Notes under the pieces: model-generated
Databases searched by the model: none
Told to the model about the DNA's origin: nothing
Seen by the model: the letters and a program-made list of their open reading frames with translations, nothing else
NCBI RefSeq assembly: GCF_900102195.1
Contig: NZ_FNBE01000009.1
Coordinates: forward strand, 124,001-188,000
From: Pseudonocardia oroxyli
GTDB taxonomy: Bacteria; Actinomycetota; Actinomycetes; Mycobacteriales; Pseudonocardiaceae
Direction: 5' to 3'
DNA length: 64,000 nt
Position numbers and translations under genes: made by a program
In this document: one piece after another, positions 49,534-57,719 of the stretch
How positions within the stretch are numbered: the first letter of the stretch is position 1
Layout: every line of letters starts with the position of its first letter

Positions 49534-50904
49534 ATGACCGAGGGACACAGGAGGCCCGACCAGGGCCGACATGCCGGGGAGCCCGAGGATCCGCAGGTCG
49601 GGGCGTCGTACGAGGGCGAGCCCGGCGCGCCTGCCGAGCCCCCGCCCGTCGCGGCGGCCGAGGTGAGGACGCCGCCGACGGGACTCCCGCAGCCGGACCC
49701 GCTGACCGACACCGGTCGGCACGCGCTGATCGAACCGGTGACGGGGCCACAGGCCGTCGTCGCGCCGGGTTCCGAGGGCGCCTCCGACGCGCGTCCGCCT
49801 GCCGCCCCTACCGCCCCCACCGCTCCCGCCGCGCGCGGCCGTTCCCGCCTGCTCGTGCTCGCCGCCGGCGCGGTCGTGCTCGCCCTGCTGGCCGGGGCGG
49901 CAGGCGGGTGGATCGGGTGGTCGCTCGCCGACCGCCGGACCGCCGAGCTGGGTGTCCTCGCGCCGGGCCTGCCGCAGGCGGATCCAGCGTCCGCGCAGCT
50001 CACCCCCGTCGAGGCCGTCGCGGAGAAGGTGCTGCCCAGCGTCGTGCTGCTCCGCGTCGAGGGCGGCGGGCCCGGTGGGGACGAGGGCTCCGGCATCGTG
50101 CTCAGCCCGGAGGGGCTGGTGCTCACCAACGACCACGTCGTCGCCCCGGCCGCGGACGGCGGCGCCATCACCGCGGTGCTGAGCGACGGCCGGTCCTTCC
50201 CGGGCCGGATCGCGGGCCGTGACATCGGCTCCGACCTCGCACTCGTCCGGCTCGACGGGGCCGCCGGCCTCACCCCCGCCGAGCTGGGGAACTCGGACTC
50301 GCTGCGCGTCGGGCAGCAGGTGGTGGCGTTCGGGGCCCCGCTCGGGCTGGACGGGACGGTCACGACCGGGATCGTGAGTGCGCTCGACCGTGCGGTGAGC
50401 GTCGGCGGCGAGCGTGGGGGCGGCCAGGCCACCGTGCTCAACGCCGTGCAGCACGACGCGCCGATCAACCCCGGCAACTCCGGCGGTCCGCTGGTGGACC
50501 TGCAGGGGCGCGTCGTCGGCGTGAACTCCGCGATCGCCAGCACCGGGGGACAGCAGGGCGGGTCGATCGGCGTCGGGTTCTCCATCCCGGTCAACCAGGC
50601 CGCGCGGGTGGCCGACGAGCTCGCCCGCACCGGCACCGCGACCCGGGCCGTCCTCGGCGTGAGCGTGACGCAGGCGGGGACGCCCGCGTCGGGAGGCGCC
50701 GTGGTCGGGCAGCTCACCCCCGGCGGTCCGGCCGAACAGGCCGGGCTGCGCCCGGGAGACGTCGTGCTGCGACTCGACGACCGACCGATCGCGGACGGCG
50801 ACGAGCTGGTGGCCGCCGTCCGCGACCACCGCCCCGGTGACCAGGTGCGACTCGTCCTCAGCAACCGTGAGGTCGTGGTCACCCTCGCGGGTGAGCCCAG
50901 CTGA
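49534..50904 (+). CDS. pepD: HtrA-type serine protease with PDZ domain
   Basis: A 456-residue membrane-anchored protease. A Pro-rich cytoplasmic region (residues 1-105) is followed by one membrane helix (LLVLAAGAVVLALLAGAAGG), then the trypsin domain with His201 (TNDHVV), Asp234 (GSDLALVRL) and Ser316 (GNSGGP), and a PDZ domain ending residue 456. It acts on the outer face in envelope quality control. In M. tuberculosis pepD follows mprAB directly and is under its control. Here three other genes intervene. No MprA-box is visible in the 132 bases upstream. Confidence 0.93.
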   Translation: MTEGHRRPDQGRHAGEPEDPQVGASYEGEPGAPAEPPPVAAAEVRTPPTGLPQPDPLTDTGRHALIEPVTGPQAVVAPGSEGASDARPPAAPTAPTAPAARGRSRLLVLAAGAVVLALLAGAAGGWIGWSLADRRTAELGVLAPGLPQADPASAQLTPVEAVAEKVLPSVVLLRVEGGGPGGDEGSGIVLSPEGLVLTNDHVVAPAADGGAITAVLSDGRSFPGRIAGRDIGSDLALVRLDGAAGLTPAELGNSDSLRVGQQVVAFGAPLGLDGTVTTGIVSALDRAVSVGGERGGGQATVLNAVQHDAPINPGNSGGPLVDLQGRVVGVNSAIASTGGQQGGSIGVGFSIPVNQAARVADELARTGTATRAVLGVSVTQAGTPASGGAVVGQLTPGGPAEQAGLRPGDVVLRLDDRPIADGDELVAAVRDHRPGDQVRLVLSNREVVVTLAGEPS

Positions 50905-51102
50905 GCTTTCGGCTGAACGGGGACCGGCATCCGGCGCAGAAATCCGCGAGGCTGGGCACAAACCGTTCGATCACGTCATGATGGGCGGCGCGCCGTGGTG
51001 CCCCGCGGCGTCGCCAGGGCCCGCGTCGGTGCAGGAACCCCCTCCCCGCACCGGCGCGGTCCCGCCGACGTCCGCCGGTCGCGGCCCCACTACGGTGAGC
51101 AC

Positions 51103-51603
51103 ATGGAGATGGCGACCCCGCAGATCGGTCGTGCCCTCGTGGTGATCGTGGACGACCGGGTGAACCACGGAGAGGCCCGCGACCGCACCGGGCCCCTGGT
51201 GGCGGAGCTGCTCGAGGAGGCCGGGTTCGTCGTCGACGGCGCCGTCTCCGTGCCCGGCGAGGCCGTGGCGATCCGCAACGCGCTGAACACGGCGGTGATC
51301 GGCGGTGTCGACCTCGTGATCACCGTGGGCGGCACCGGGGTTTCGCCCCGGGACGTCACGTCCGACGCCACCGCGGGCGTGCTCGACCGCCCCATCCCCG
51401 GGATCGCCGAGGCCATCCGCGCCTCCGGTCTCGCGGCGGGAGCGGTGGACGCGGGCCTCTCGCGCGGGCTGGTGGGGGTCTCGGGGAGCACCCTGGTGGT
51501 CAACCTGGCGTCCTCGCGCGCCGCGGTGCGGGACGGCATGGCGACCCTGTCCCCGCTGGTCGCGCACGTGATCGGCGAGCTCTCCGGCCTCGACGCCGGC
51601 TGA
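51103..51603 (+). CDS. moaB2: MoaB/MogA family molybdenum cofactor protein
   Basis: A 166-residue protein of the MoaB/Mog fold: ALVVIVDDRVNHGEARDRTG, DLVITVGGTGVSPRDVTSDA, and PGIAEAIRASG. It binds molybdopterin, probably for adenylation. It occupies the same place as moaB2 after pepD in M. tuberculosis. ATG 51103 is used, with ATG 51109 as alternative. The 198 bases after pepD show no other gene. A small hairpin follows its stop. Confidence 0.9.
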   Translation: MEMATPQIGRALVVIVDDRVNHGEARDRTGPLVAELLEEAGFVVDGAVSVPGEAVAIRNALNTAVIGGVDLVITVGGTGVSPRDVTSDATAGVLDRPIPGIAEAIRASGLAAGAVDAGLSRGLVGVSGSTLVVNLASSRAAVRDGMATLSPLVAHVIGELSGLDAG

Positions 51604-51607
51604 CCGC

Positions 51608-51622
51608 CCGCCCGCGGGGCGG
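51608..51622. terminator. Short hairpin after moaB2
   Basis: CCGCCC-GCG-GGGCGG, a six-base stem with a three-base loop, lies five bases after the stop and before a convergent gene. Confidence 0.4.
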
Positions 51623-51651
51623 CAGGCCACCTCGCGGGCGAGCAGCGGGGA

Positions 51652-52077
51652 TCAGCCCGCCGGGGTGGTCCCGCCCTCGGGCGTCGGGCCCGGGGTGGGC
51701 GTGGTGGCACCCGTGCCGGGCTTCGGCTCGGTCTCGGTGCTCGACTCCGGGGCCGCGGTCGGCGTGGGCGACGGCGGCGCGGGCGTGGTGGGCTGCGCCG
51801 TCGCGGTCGGCGAGGCGGGCGTCTCGTCCTTCTTGAGCGCGTCCCCGACCTTCTCCTTCACCGACCCGATCTGCTCGCTGTACTTGCCCTTGGTGGCCTC
51901 GTCGACCTTCGCAGCGGCCTTCTCGACCAGCGGGCCCGCCTTCTCGCGCGCCTGCTCGACGTAGGGCGCGGCCTTCTCGCTCGCCTGCTCCAGGTACGGC
52001 TTGGCCTTCTGCTGAGCCTGGTCGACGTAGGGCTTCGCCTTGTCGACGAGCTCCTTGAGCGTGTCCTGCCAGCCCAT
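51652..52077 (-). CDS. Repeat-rich coiled-coil protein with Pro/Thr tail
   Basis: A 141-residue protein. Residues 1-75 are tandem ~11-residue repeats (K-P-Y-V-D-Q-A-Q-Q-K-A, K-P-Y-L-E-Q-A-S-E-K-A, P-Y-V-E-Q-A-R-E-K-A), an amphipathic LEA/apolipoprotein-like pattern. Residues 95-141 are Pro/Thr/Ala-rich and disordered (PTPGPTPEGG). ATG 52077 has GGAGG five bases upstream. The pattern resembles the Rv0909-like antitoxin-type or envelope-stress proteins, but no partner toxin gene is adjacent. I make no functional claim. Confidence 0.75.
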   Translation of the reverse strand: MGWQDTLKELVDKAKPYVDQAQQKAKPYLEQASEKAAPYVEQAREKAGPLVEKAAAKVDEATKGKYSEQIGSVKEKVGDALKKDETPASPTATAQPTTPAPPSPTPTAAPESSTETEPKPGTGATTPTPGPTPEGGTTPAG

Positions 52078-52169
52078 CGTTCCTCCACCACCTGTTCGCG
52101 ACCCGGTCATCCGGCGTCTGTCCATGGTGGCACCGAAACGGCGTTCGCGTCGGCCGGCACCATGGAGTC

Positions 52170-52334
52170 ATGTCAGAACTGCCGGATCGGGTGCGCCGCA
52201 GGCTCGCGGAGGTCTTCGGCGAGACCCTGCCCGAGATCACCCGGGACGAGCAGGAGGACGAGGTGCGCCCGGCGGACCGGGACCGCGACGAGGCCTGGTA
52301 CCGGGAGAACCGCCCGCCCCACCACGGGGGCTGA
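52170..52334 (+). CDS. Small conserved-type acidic protein, 54 residues
   Basis: ATG 52170 opens 54 codons: MSELPDRVRRRLAEVFGETL, then an acidic stretch (RDEQEDE) and a tail with DEAWYRENRPPHH. Third positions are overwhelmingly G or C, and the composition is protein-like. GGAG lies only two bases before the ATG, so initiation is unusual. It lies between two minus-strand genes. Function is unknown. Confidence 0.6.
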   Translation: MSELPDRVRRRLAEVFGETLPEITRDEQEDEVRPADRDRDEAWYRENRPPHHGG

Positions 52335-52351
52335 CGGCCTCCCGGGCGGCA

Positions 52352-52771
52352 TCAGGCCTGGTGCTTCCCCTCGCCCTCCGTGCCCGACTGGGCCTTGAGC
52401 AGGTCGCGGATCTCGGCGAGCAGCTCGACGTCCGTCGGCTCCGCCGGGCCAGGCTCCTCGCCGCGCTTGCGCCGGTTCTTGATCGTGGTGATGGGCAGCA
52501 CGAAGACGAAGTAGACGATGGCCGCGACGATCACGAAGTTGATCGCGGCGGCGATCACGGCCGAGAAGTCGATGAAGGTGTTCGGCTTGTCCGCCTGCAG
52601 CAGGATGCCCAGCCCGGGAACCGAGGGCGGGGTGATGGCGTTGAGCAGCGGCTCGATGATGCTCGAGGTGAACGCCGTGACGATCGCGGTGAACGCGGCG
52701 CCGATGACGACCGCCACCGCGAGGTCGACGACGTTGCCCCGCAGGATGAAGTCTTTGAAGCCCTTGAGCAC
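52352..52771 (-). CDS. mscL: Large-conductance mechanosensitive channel
   Basis: A 139-residue homopentameric channel that opens at high membrane tension to release osmolytes. N-terminal GFKDFILRGNVVDLAVAVVIG, TM1 gate glycines, TM2 AAAINFVIVAAIVYFVFVL and the C-terminal charged bundle TDVELLAEIRDLL are present. In M. tuberculosis mscL also follows moaB2, convergent, in this order. ATG 52771. Confidence 0.96.
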   Translation of the reverse strand: MLKGFKDFILRGNVVDLAVAVVIGAAFTAIVTAFTSSIIEPLLNAITPPSVPGLGILLQADKPNTFIDFSAVIAAAINFVIVAAIVYFVFVLPITTIKNRRKRGEEPGPAEPTDVELLAEIRDLLKAQSGTEGEGKHQA

Positions 52772-52826
52772 CGGAAAAATCCCCCTCCGACGGACTGCCC
52801 GCGGCCCACTCGCCCGCCGCGCTTGA

Positions 52827-53468
52827 TCAGCTGTGCGAGCGGAGCGTAACGGCGACCTCCTCCGAGAGCGAGGCGGCGGCGACCCGCGTGGCGCGTTCGC
52901 GCGGCAGCGCGACCAGCGCGGATCGCCCGCGGGCCGCGGATCCGGGTGGCCCCGTCGCCGGGTCCAGCACGGTCAGCACCACGGCGGACTCGGCGAGGAC
53001 GGCGCCACCGCCGGTGATCACGTCCACGCGCGTTCCCGGGGTGAGGAGCGCCGCGACGTCCGGATCCGCGAGCCGCACCGGGACGGCGGCGGCGTCCGCG
53101 ATCCCGGTGGCGGCCGCCGCGAGGGCGGGACCCGCGAGCCGCAGGTCGGTGACCGGTTCGCCGGTGCGCAGCGCCCCCGCGGCGACGCGGCCCGCCGCCG
53201 CGTCGACGGCGCCGACCACGCCCGCCGGCACGATCTCCGACGGCCAGCCGCGTACGGCGAGGTCGGCGACGGTGAGCACGGATCCGGGGGCCACATCCCG
53301 CGCGACCACCACGACGTCCGTGGTGCCCGTGCCCGCGGGGCGCACGGCCAGGACCACCGCGAGGAGGGCCAACGCGGCCGCGACGGCCCGGCGCAGCAGC
53401 ACCGCGCGCCGCCAGGCGGCCTGCGCGCGGAACCACCCGACCAGGTCACGGCTGCGTCGTTCGCTCAT
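52827..53468 (-). CDS. SAF domain protein
   Basis: A 213-residue single-pass membrane protein. One hydrophobic helix (residues 25-45) is followed by an outer SAF domain (VVVVARDVAPGSVLTVADLAV), which is the fold of pilus assembly protein CpaB and antifreeze-like proteins. No pilus genes are nearby. It sits between the zinc-ribbon gene and mscL on minus. Function unknown. Confidence 0.8.
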   Translation of the reverse strand: MSERRSRDLVGWFRAQAAWRRAVLLRRAVAAALALLAVVLAVRPAGTGTTDVVVVARDVAPGSVLTVADLAVRGWPSEIVPAGVVGAVDAAAGRVAAGALRTGEPVTDLRLAGPALAAAATGIADAAAVPVRLADPDVAALLTPGTRVDVITGGGAVLAESAVVLTVLDPATGPPGSAARGRSALVALPRERATRVAAASLSEEVAVTLRSHS

Positions 53469-53565
53469 GCTCGCGACGGTAGGACCGTGCCCGGGCTTCA
53501 GGGCCGTGGATCGCCGGCCTGTGGATGGAGTGGGCCGGGTGTGGACAACTCGGCCCGTCGAGGGG

Positions 53566-53901
53566 TCAGGAGGCGGCCGCGGCCGGGGTGCTCGACGACG
53601 ATGAGCCGGAGTCGGACTTGCTGCTCGAGGAGCTCGACTCGGTCTTGCTCGACGAGGACGAGGACTCGGAGGAGCTCTCGGACTTGCTCGAGGAGTCCGA
53701 CCCGCTGCTCACGCTCGAGGAGCCGGAGCGGCTGTCGGTCCGGTAGAAGCCACTGCCCTTGAACACGATCCCCACGGAGGAGAACACCTTGCGCAGCTTG
53801 CCCCCGCACACCGGGCACACGGTCAGTGCGTCGTCGGAGAAAGACTGCACGGCCTCGAACCGGTGGTCGCAGTCGGTACAGGCGTACTGGTAGGTCGGCA
53901 C
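53566..53901 (-). CDS. ruc: FmdB-family zinc-ribbon protein, likely Ruc-type chaperone
   Basis: A 111-residue protein. The N-terminal zinc ribbon has the four Cys (YACTDCDHRF and CPVCGGKL), and the second half is a Ser-rich low-complexity disordered tail (runs such as SSSESSSSSS). The M. tuberculosis counterpart at the same gene position, Rv0991c (Ruc), is a redox-regulated chaperone whose zinc-bound Cys act as a switch. GTG 53901 has GGAGG five bases upstream. Upstream codons were rejected. The gene name rests on synteny and domain layout. Confidence 0.75.
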   Translation of the reverse strand: MPTYQYACTDCDHRFEAVQSFSDDALTVCPVCGGKLRKVFSSVGIVFKGSGFYRTDSRSGSSSVSSGSDSSSKSESSSESSSSSSKTESSSSSSKSDSGSSSSSTPAAAAS

Positions 53902-53952
53902 GTGATCCTCCGAGAACTGGCACTCTTCACAAGCGAGTGCCAGCATAACCCG

Positions 53953-54642
53953 TCAGGCCCGACCGATGTTCCCCGTCACAACGATTCCGGCAGTCGGCAT
54001 GGCCACACCCGTGACCGGGTGGTCGTGCGCGTCGGCCGGCACCGCGTCGAGCAGCTCTCCGTCGTAGAGCAGGGCCAGCAGCGCGGTCCCGGGTGCACTC
54101 CCGCCCAGCGTGCGGTCGTAGTAGCCGCCGCCGCGGCCCAGTCGGTGGCCCGCGCGGTCGGCCGCCAGCGCGGGGACGAGCACGGCCACGGCGGTGCGCA
54201 GCGCGGCCGGGCCGAGCCGGGGTGTCGTGGGTTCGCGCAGCCCGAGCCGACCGGGACCGAGCGAGCCCGCGCCCCGGTAGGGGGCCCAGTCGAGGGCGCC
54301 CGGCCGGGGCGGCACCACGGGCAGCAGCACCGACCGCCCGGCGGCGCGCAGCCCGTCCAGCAGGTCGAGCGAACCCGGCTCCGCACCCACCGGCAGATAG
54401 GCGCAGACCGGGCCGTCCGGTCGGTCCTGCGCCCACTCCAGGACATGGGTGCGCAGGTCCTCGGCCGCCTGGGCGCGCTGCGGCGCGGTCAGGGCGCGGC
54501 GCGCGGCCAGCAGTCGGGTGCGCAGGGTCTGCTTGTCGGGGGCCGCAGCGGCCGGTCGCGGAACCGGCGGGTTCCGCGGGTCGCGCGTGCCGCCGTTCGG
54601 CCCGTGCGAGCTGCTCCGAGCGCCCGATCCGTGCTCCGCCAC
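53953..54642 (-). CDS. 5-formyltetrahydrofolate cyclo-ligase
   Basis: A 229-residue enzyme converting 5-formyltetrahydrofolate to methenyltetrahydrofolate with ATP. The fold is shown by KQTLRTRLLAARRALTAPQR, VCAYLPVGAEPGSLDLLD, and the signature LGRGGGYYDRTL. The N-terminal ~35 residues are Pro/Ala-rich and may be a start misjudged too far upstream. Synteny matches Rv0992c. Confidence 0.92.
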   Translation of the reverse strand: MAEHGSGARSSSHGPNGGTRDPRNPPVPRPAAAAPDKQTLRTRLLAARRALTAPQRAQAAEDLRTHVLEWAQDRPDGPVCAYLPVGAEPGSLDLLDGLRAAGRSVLLPVVPPRPGALDWAPYRGAGSLGPGRLGLREPTTPRLGPAALRTAVAVLVPALAADRAGHRLGRGGGYYDRTLGGSAPGTALLALLYDGELLDAVPADAHDHPVTGVAMPTAGIVVTGNIGRA

Positions 54643-54676
54643 CCGGTCACGCTAGCCGCCGGCCTAGGCTCGCGGA

Positions 54677-55564
54677 ATGAGCCAGCCCTCCGCCCTGCGC
54701 TCGGCCGTCGTCCCCGCCGCCGGTCTGGGCACTCGTTTCCTGCCGACCACCAAGGCCGTGCCGAAGGAGCTGCTGCCGGTCGTCGACACCCCTGGTGTCG
54801 AGCTGATCGCCGCCGAGGCCGCCGAGGCGGGTGCCCAGCAGCTGCTGATCGTCACGTCGCCCGGCAAGGAGTCGGTCGCCGGCTACTTCGAGCCGTCGCC
54901 GGACCTCGAGAAGACCCTCGAGTCCCGGGGCAAGGAGGCGCTGCTCAGCAAGGTTCGGCGTGGCCCCGGCCTGATCGACGTCAAGACGGTCTACCAGTAC
55001 GAGCCGAAGGGTCTCGGGCACGCGGTGGCGCAGGCCGAGCAGGCCCTGGATGCGGACGAGCAGGCGATCGCCGTCCTGCTGCCGGACGACATCGTGCTCC
55101 CCGCGGGTGTGCTCAAGACCATGATCGCGGTGCGGGAGGCGAAGGGCGGCAGTGTGCTGTGCGCCTTCGACATCCCCAAGGCCGAGATCTCGCCCTACGG
55201 CGTGTTCGACGTGAGCGACACCGAGGATCCGGACGTCAAGCAGGTCCACGGCATGGTCGAGAAGCCCTCCCCGGAGGAGGCGCCGTCGACCTTCGCCGCC
55301 GCGGGTCGGTACGTGCTGGACCGGGCGATCTTCGACGCGCTCCGCCGGATCACCCCCGGCGCGGGCGGCGAGCTGCAGCTGACGGACGCGGTGCAGCTGC
55401 TGATCGACGAGGGTCACCCGGTGCACATCGTCGTCCACCGCGGCGGGCGCCACGACCTCGGGAACCCGGGCGGCTACGTCCGCGCCTTCGTGGACTTCGC
55501 GCTCGATCACCCCGATTACGGCGCGTCCCTGCGCACCTGGCTGGCCGAGCGCCTGGAAAACTGA
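54677..55564 (+). CDS. galU: UTP-glucose-1-phosphate uridylyltransferase
   Basis: A 295-residue enzyme making UDP-glucose for glycolipids and trehalose. The nucleotide-binding signature VVPAAGLGTRFLPTTKAVPK is complete, with the catalytic Asp in AVLLPDDIVL and EKPSPEEAPSTFAAAGRYVL. Divergent from the cyclo-ligase across 34 bases. The next gene, glp, begins six bases later. Order matches Rv0993. Confidence 0.96.
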   Translation: MSQPSALRSAVVPAAGLGTRFLPTTKAVPKELLPVVDTPGVELIAAEAAEAGAQQLLIVTSPGKESVAGYFEPSPDLEKTLESRGKEALLSKVRRGPGLIDVKTVYQYEPKGLGHAVAQAEQALDADEQAIAVLLPDDIVLPAGVLKTMIAVREAKGGSVLCAFDIPKAEISPYGVFDVSDTEDPDVKQVHGMVEKPSPEEAPSTFAAAGRYVLDRAIFDALRRITPGAGGELQLTDAVQLLIDEGHPVHIVVHRGGRHDLGNPGGYVRAFVDFALDHPDYGASLRTWLAERLEN

Positions 55565-55569
55565 CGCGC

Positions 55570-56799
55570 GTGCGGAGCGTCGACGAGCAGCTCAAGAGGG
55601 TCCTGGAGATCGCGGCCCGGCCGGCCCCGGTCCGGGTGGCGCTCGCCGACGCCCAAGGGCTGCGCAGCGCCGAGGAGGTCGTCGCCGCGCGGGCACTGCC
55701 CGGGTTCGACCAGGCGGCGATAGACGGCTATGCGGTGCGCAGCGTGGACGTGGTGGGCGGTTCCGTCGCCGGGCCCGTCGAGCTGCCCGTGGTGGGGGAG
55801 ATCCCGGCCGGATCGCGACAGCCGTTGCGGCTGCAGCCCGGTCAGGCCGTGCAGGTGGCGGCGGGCGCGCCGCTCCCGACGCTGGCCGACGCGGTGCTCC
55901 CGCGCGGCCACACGGACGGCGGGTCGGCGCGGATCAAGGTCACCCGCGGGGTGCCGTCGGCGGCGTTCGTGCGGCGCCTGGGCGAGGACATGCAGCCCGG
56001 GGACGTCGCGGTGCGCCGGGACGCGGTGATCGGCGCCGCGCAGGTCGCGCTGCTGGCCGCCGCGGGTCGGGACAAGGTCCTCGTGCACCCGCGGCCGCGG
56101 GTCTCGGTGGTCGCGATGGGAGACGAGCTGGTCGACGTCGCGCGTCCGGCCGCGGCCGGACACGTGCCGGACGTGGCCTCGTTCGCCCTGGCCGCCGCGG
56201 CGCGGGAGGCGGGTGCGGAGATGGCGCGGCCCCCGCGGCTGGTGCGGTGCGACGCGCGGGAGCTGCGCTCGGCCGTCGAGGACGCCCTGCCGTTCTCCGA
56301 GATCGTCGTGATCTGCGGCGCTGCCGGGGGCAACGCGGGCGCCGAGGCGAAGGCCGCGTTCGCGGGGCTGGGCGAGATCGACACCACCCGGGTCGCGATG
56401 GCCCCCGGGTCGTCGCAGGCCTTCGGCAGGCTCGGCAAGGACCACGTGCCGACCTTCCTGTTCCCGGCGAGCCCCGCCACCGCCCTGGTGCTGTTCGAGG
56501 TCCTGGTGCGGCCCCTGATCCGGCTCGGGCTGGGGATCACCGACCCGCACCGGCGCGTCGTCTCGGCCCGGCTGACCTCGCCGCTCACTTCGCCGGAGGG
56601 GCGGCGCTCGTACCTGCGCGGGCGGTTGCTCCGCGAGGTCGCGACGAACGAGTACGTGGTGCAGCCCCTGGCGACGGGCGGGGTGCACCTGCTCTCCACC
56701 CTCGCCGAGGCGAACGCGTTGATCACGGTTCCGGAGGACGCGACGGACGTCGGGTTGGACGACCGGGTCGAGGTCGCGCTGCTGTCCTCGCGCCGGTAG
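55570..56799 (+). CDS. glp: Glp, gephyrin/MoeA-like divisome protein
   Basis: A 409-residue MoeA-fold protein. The substrate loop GFDQAAIDGYAV is kept, and VVAMGDELVD replaces the usual TGDEL. The molybdopterin site GGVSVGD is replaced by CGAAGGNAGAEAKAAF, so molybdotransferase activity is doubtful. In Corynebacterium, Glp binds FtsZ and the membrane protein GlpR and takes part in cell division; the glpR gene follows here, one gene apart. GTG 55570, six bases after galU. An alternative reading is ordinary MoeA1. Confidence 0.82.
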   Translation: MRSVDEQLKRVLEIAARPAPVRVALADAQGLRSAEEVVAARALPGFDQAAIDGYAVRSVDVVGGSVAGPVELPVVGEIPAGSRQPLRLQPGQAVQVAAGAPLPTLADAVLPRGHTDGGSARIKVTRGVPSAAFVRRLGEDMQPGDVAVRRDAVIGAAQVALLAAAGRDKVLVHPRPRVSVVAMGDELVDVARPAAAGHVPDVASFALAAAAREAGAEMARPPRLVRCDARELRSAVEDALPFSEIVVICGAAGGNAGAEAKAAFAGLGEIDTTRVAMAPGSSQAFGRLGKDHVPTFLFPASPATALVLFEVLVRPLIRLGLGITDPHRRVVSARLTSPLTSPEGRRSYLRGRLLREVATNEYVVQPLATGGVHLLSTLAEANALITVPEDATDVGLDDRVEVALLSSRR

Positions 56800-56811
56800 C
56801 GGCGGCAGCGA

Positions 56812-57474
56812 ATGGCCCACGCGCAGTCCGAGTACGTCGGGCGCCATCCCGGCTGGCCCGCTCGGCTCGGTCCCCTGGACGTCCGGGCCGGTCGGGTCGA
56901 GCTGCGTCCGGTGAAGCTGTTCGACGGCGCGACCTGGTCGGAGATCCGGATCCGGGACGAGCAGCACCTGGTGCGCTGGGAGCCGTCGACACCGGGCGGC
57001 TGGGCCCGGCGCAACGCCCCGGCCGAGTGGCCCGGCCGCTGGTGGCTGCTGCGCGGGGCCGCCCGGCGCGGGGCGGCGCTGCCCTTCGCGATCGTGCTCG
57101 ACGGCACCCTCGTCGGTCAGGTCATGATCGGCAACGTGGTGCGGGAGCCGCTGCTGTCCGCCTATGTCGGCTACTGGTGCGACGCGCGCGTGAACGGCAA
57201 GGGCGTGACCACGGCCGCGGTGGCGCTCGCCGTGGACCACTGCTTCGGCGCCGTCGGGCTGCACCGGCTGGAGGCGACCGTCCGGCCGGAGAACGGGCCG
57301 AGCCTGCGCGTGCTGGCCAAGCTCGGCTTCCGCGAGGAGGGCCTGTTCCAGCGCTATCTGGACGTGGACGGCGCCTGGCGTGATCATCTCTGCTTCGCCC
57401 TCACCGCGGAGGAGATGCCGCTGGGTGGTCTCGCCGCACGGCTGGTCGCGGAAGGGCGTGCCGGCCGGCCGTAG
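56812..57474 (+). CDS. rimJ: GNAT acetyltransferase, RimJ-type
   Basis: A 220-residue N-acetyltransferase with the acetyl-CoA site VGYWCDARVNGKGVTTAAVAL and RLEATVRPENGPSLRVLAKLG. RimJ acetylates the N-terminus of ribosomal protein S5, though many relatives have other protein targets. ATG 56812 lies 12 bases after glp. M. tuberculosis has rimJ (Rv0995) at the same place. Confidence 0.9.
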   Translation: MAHAQSEYVGRHPGWPARLGPLDVRAGRVELRPVKLFDGATWSEIRIRDEQHLVRWEPSTPGGWARRNAPAEWPGRWWLLRGAARRGAALPFAIVLDGTLVGQVMIGNVVREPLLSAYVGYWCDARVNGKGVTTAAVALAVDHCFGAVGLHRLEATVRPENGPSLRVLAKLGFREEGLFQRYLDVDGAWRDHLCFALTAEEMPLGGLAARLVAEGRAGRP

Positions 57475-57652
57475 CCGGAGATGGCGCCACTCCACCATCG
57501 GGGTGCCCTGTCCGGGCGGCGATATCGCACAGAGTGGTCACGTGAGTACCAGTTGTCACACCCGTCCCGGCAGAACCGTGGATCCGGTGGAGGACCACGG
57601 CGCGTCGCAACCCGGATCCCGGCTGCGCGCTCACTACCGTGGGACGTCCGGG

Positions 57653-57685
57653 CGTGATCTTGGCTCCGGCCCGGAGCGGATCACG
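57653..57685. promoter_or_regulatory. Hairpin upstream of glpR
   Basis: CGTGATC and GATCACG (57653-57659, 57679-57685) enclose a second stem GCTCCG/CGGAGC (57663-57668, 57672-57677). It ends 34 bases before the glpR start. It may be a leader structure or an operator. The rest of the 245-base gap after rimJ shows no gene. Confidence 0.45.
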
Positions 57686-57719
57686 TGCCGTCTGCGCCGT
57701 TCGGGGAGGGAGGCAGCTG

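Noticed and set aside
53566..53740. Ser-codon repeat in the FmdB gene as a nucleotide-level tandem array
   Set aside because: It is a low-complexity coding tail; the units are not conserved as DNA repeats.
53863..55569. Upstream extension of the glp frame to about 978 residues
   Set aside because: The extension crosses antisense of FmdB and cyclo-ligase genes and a different frame of galU; the GTG at 55570 begins a normal Glp N-terminus.
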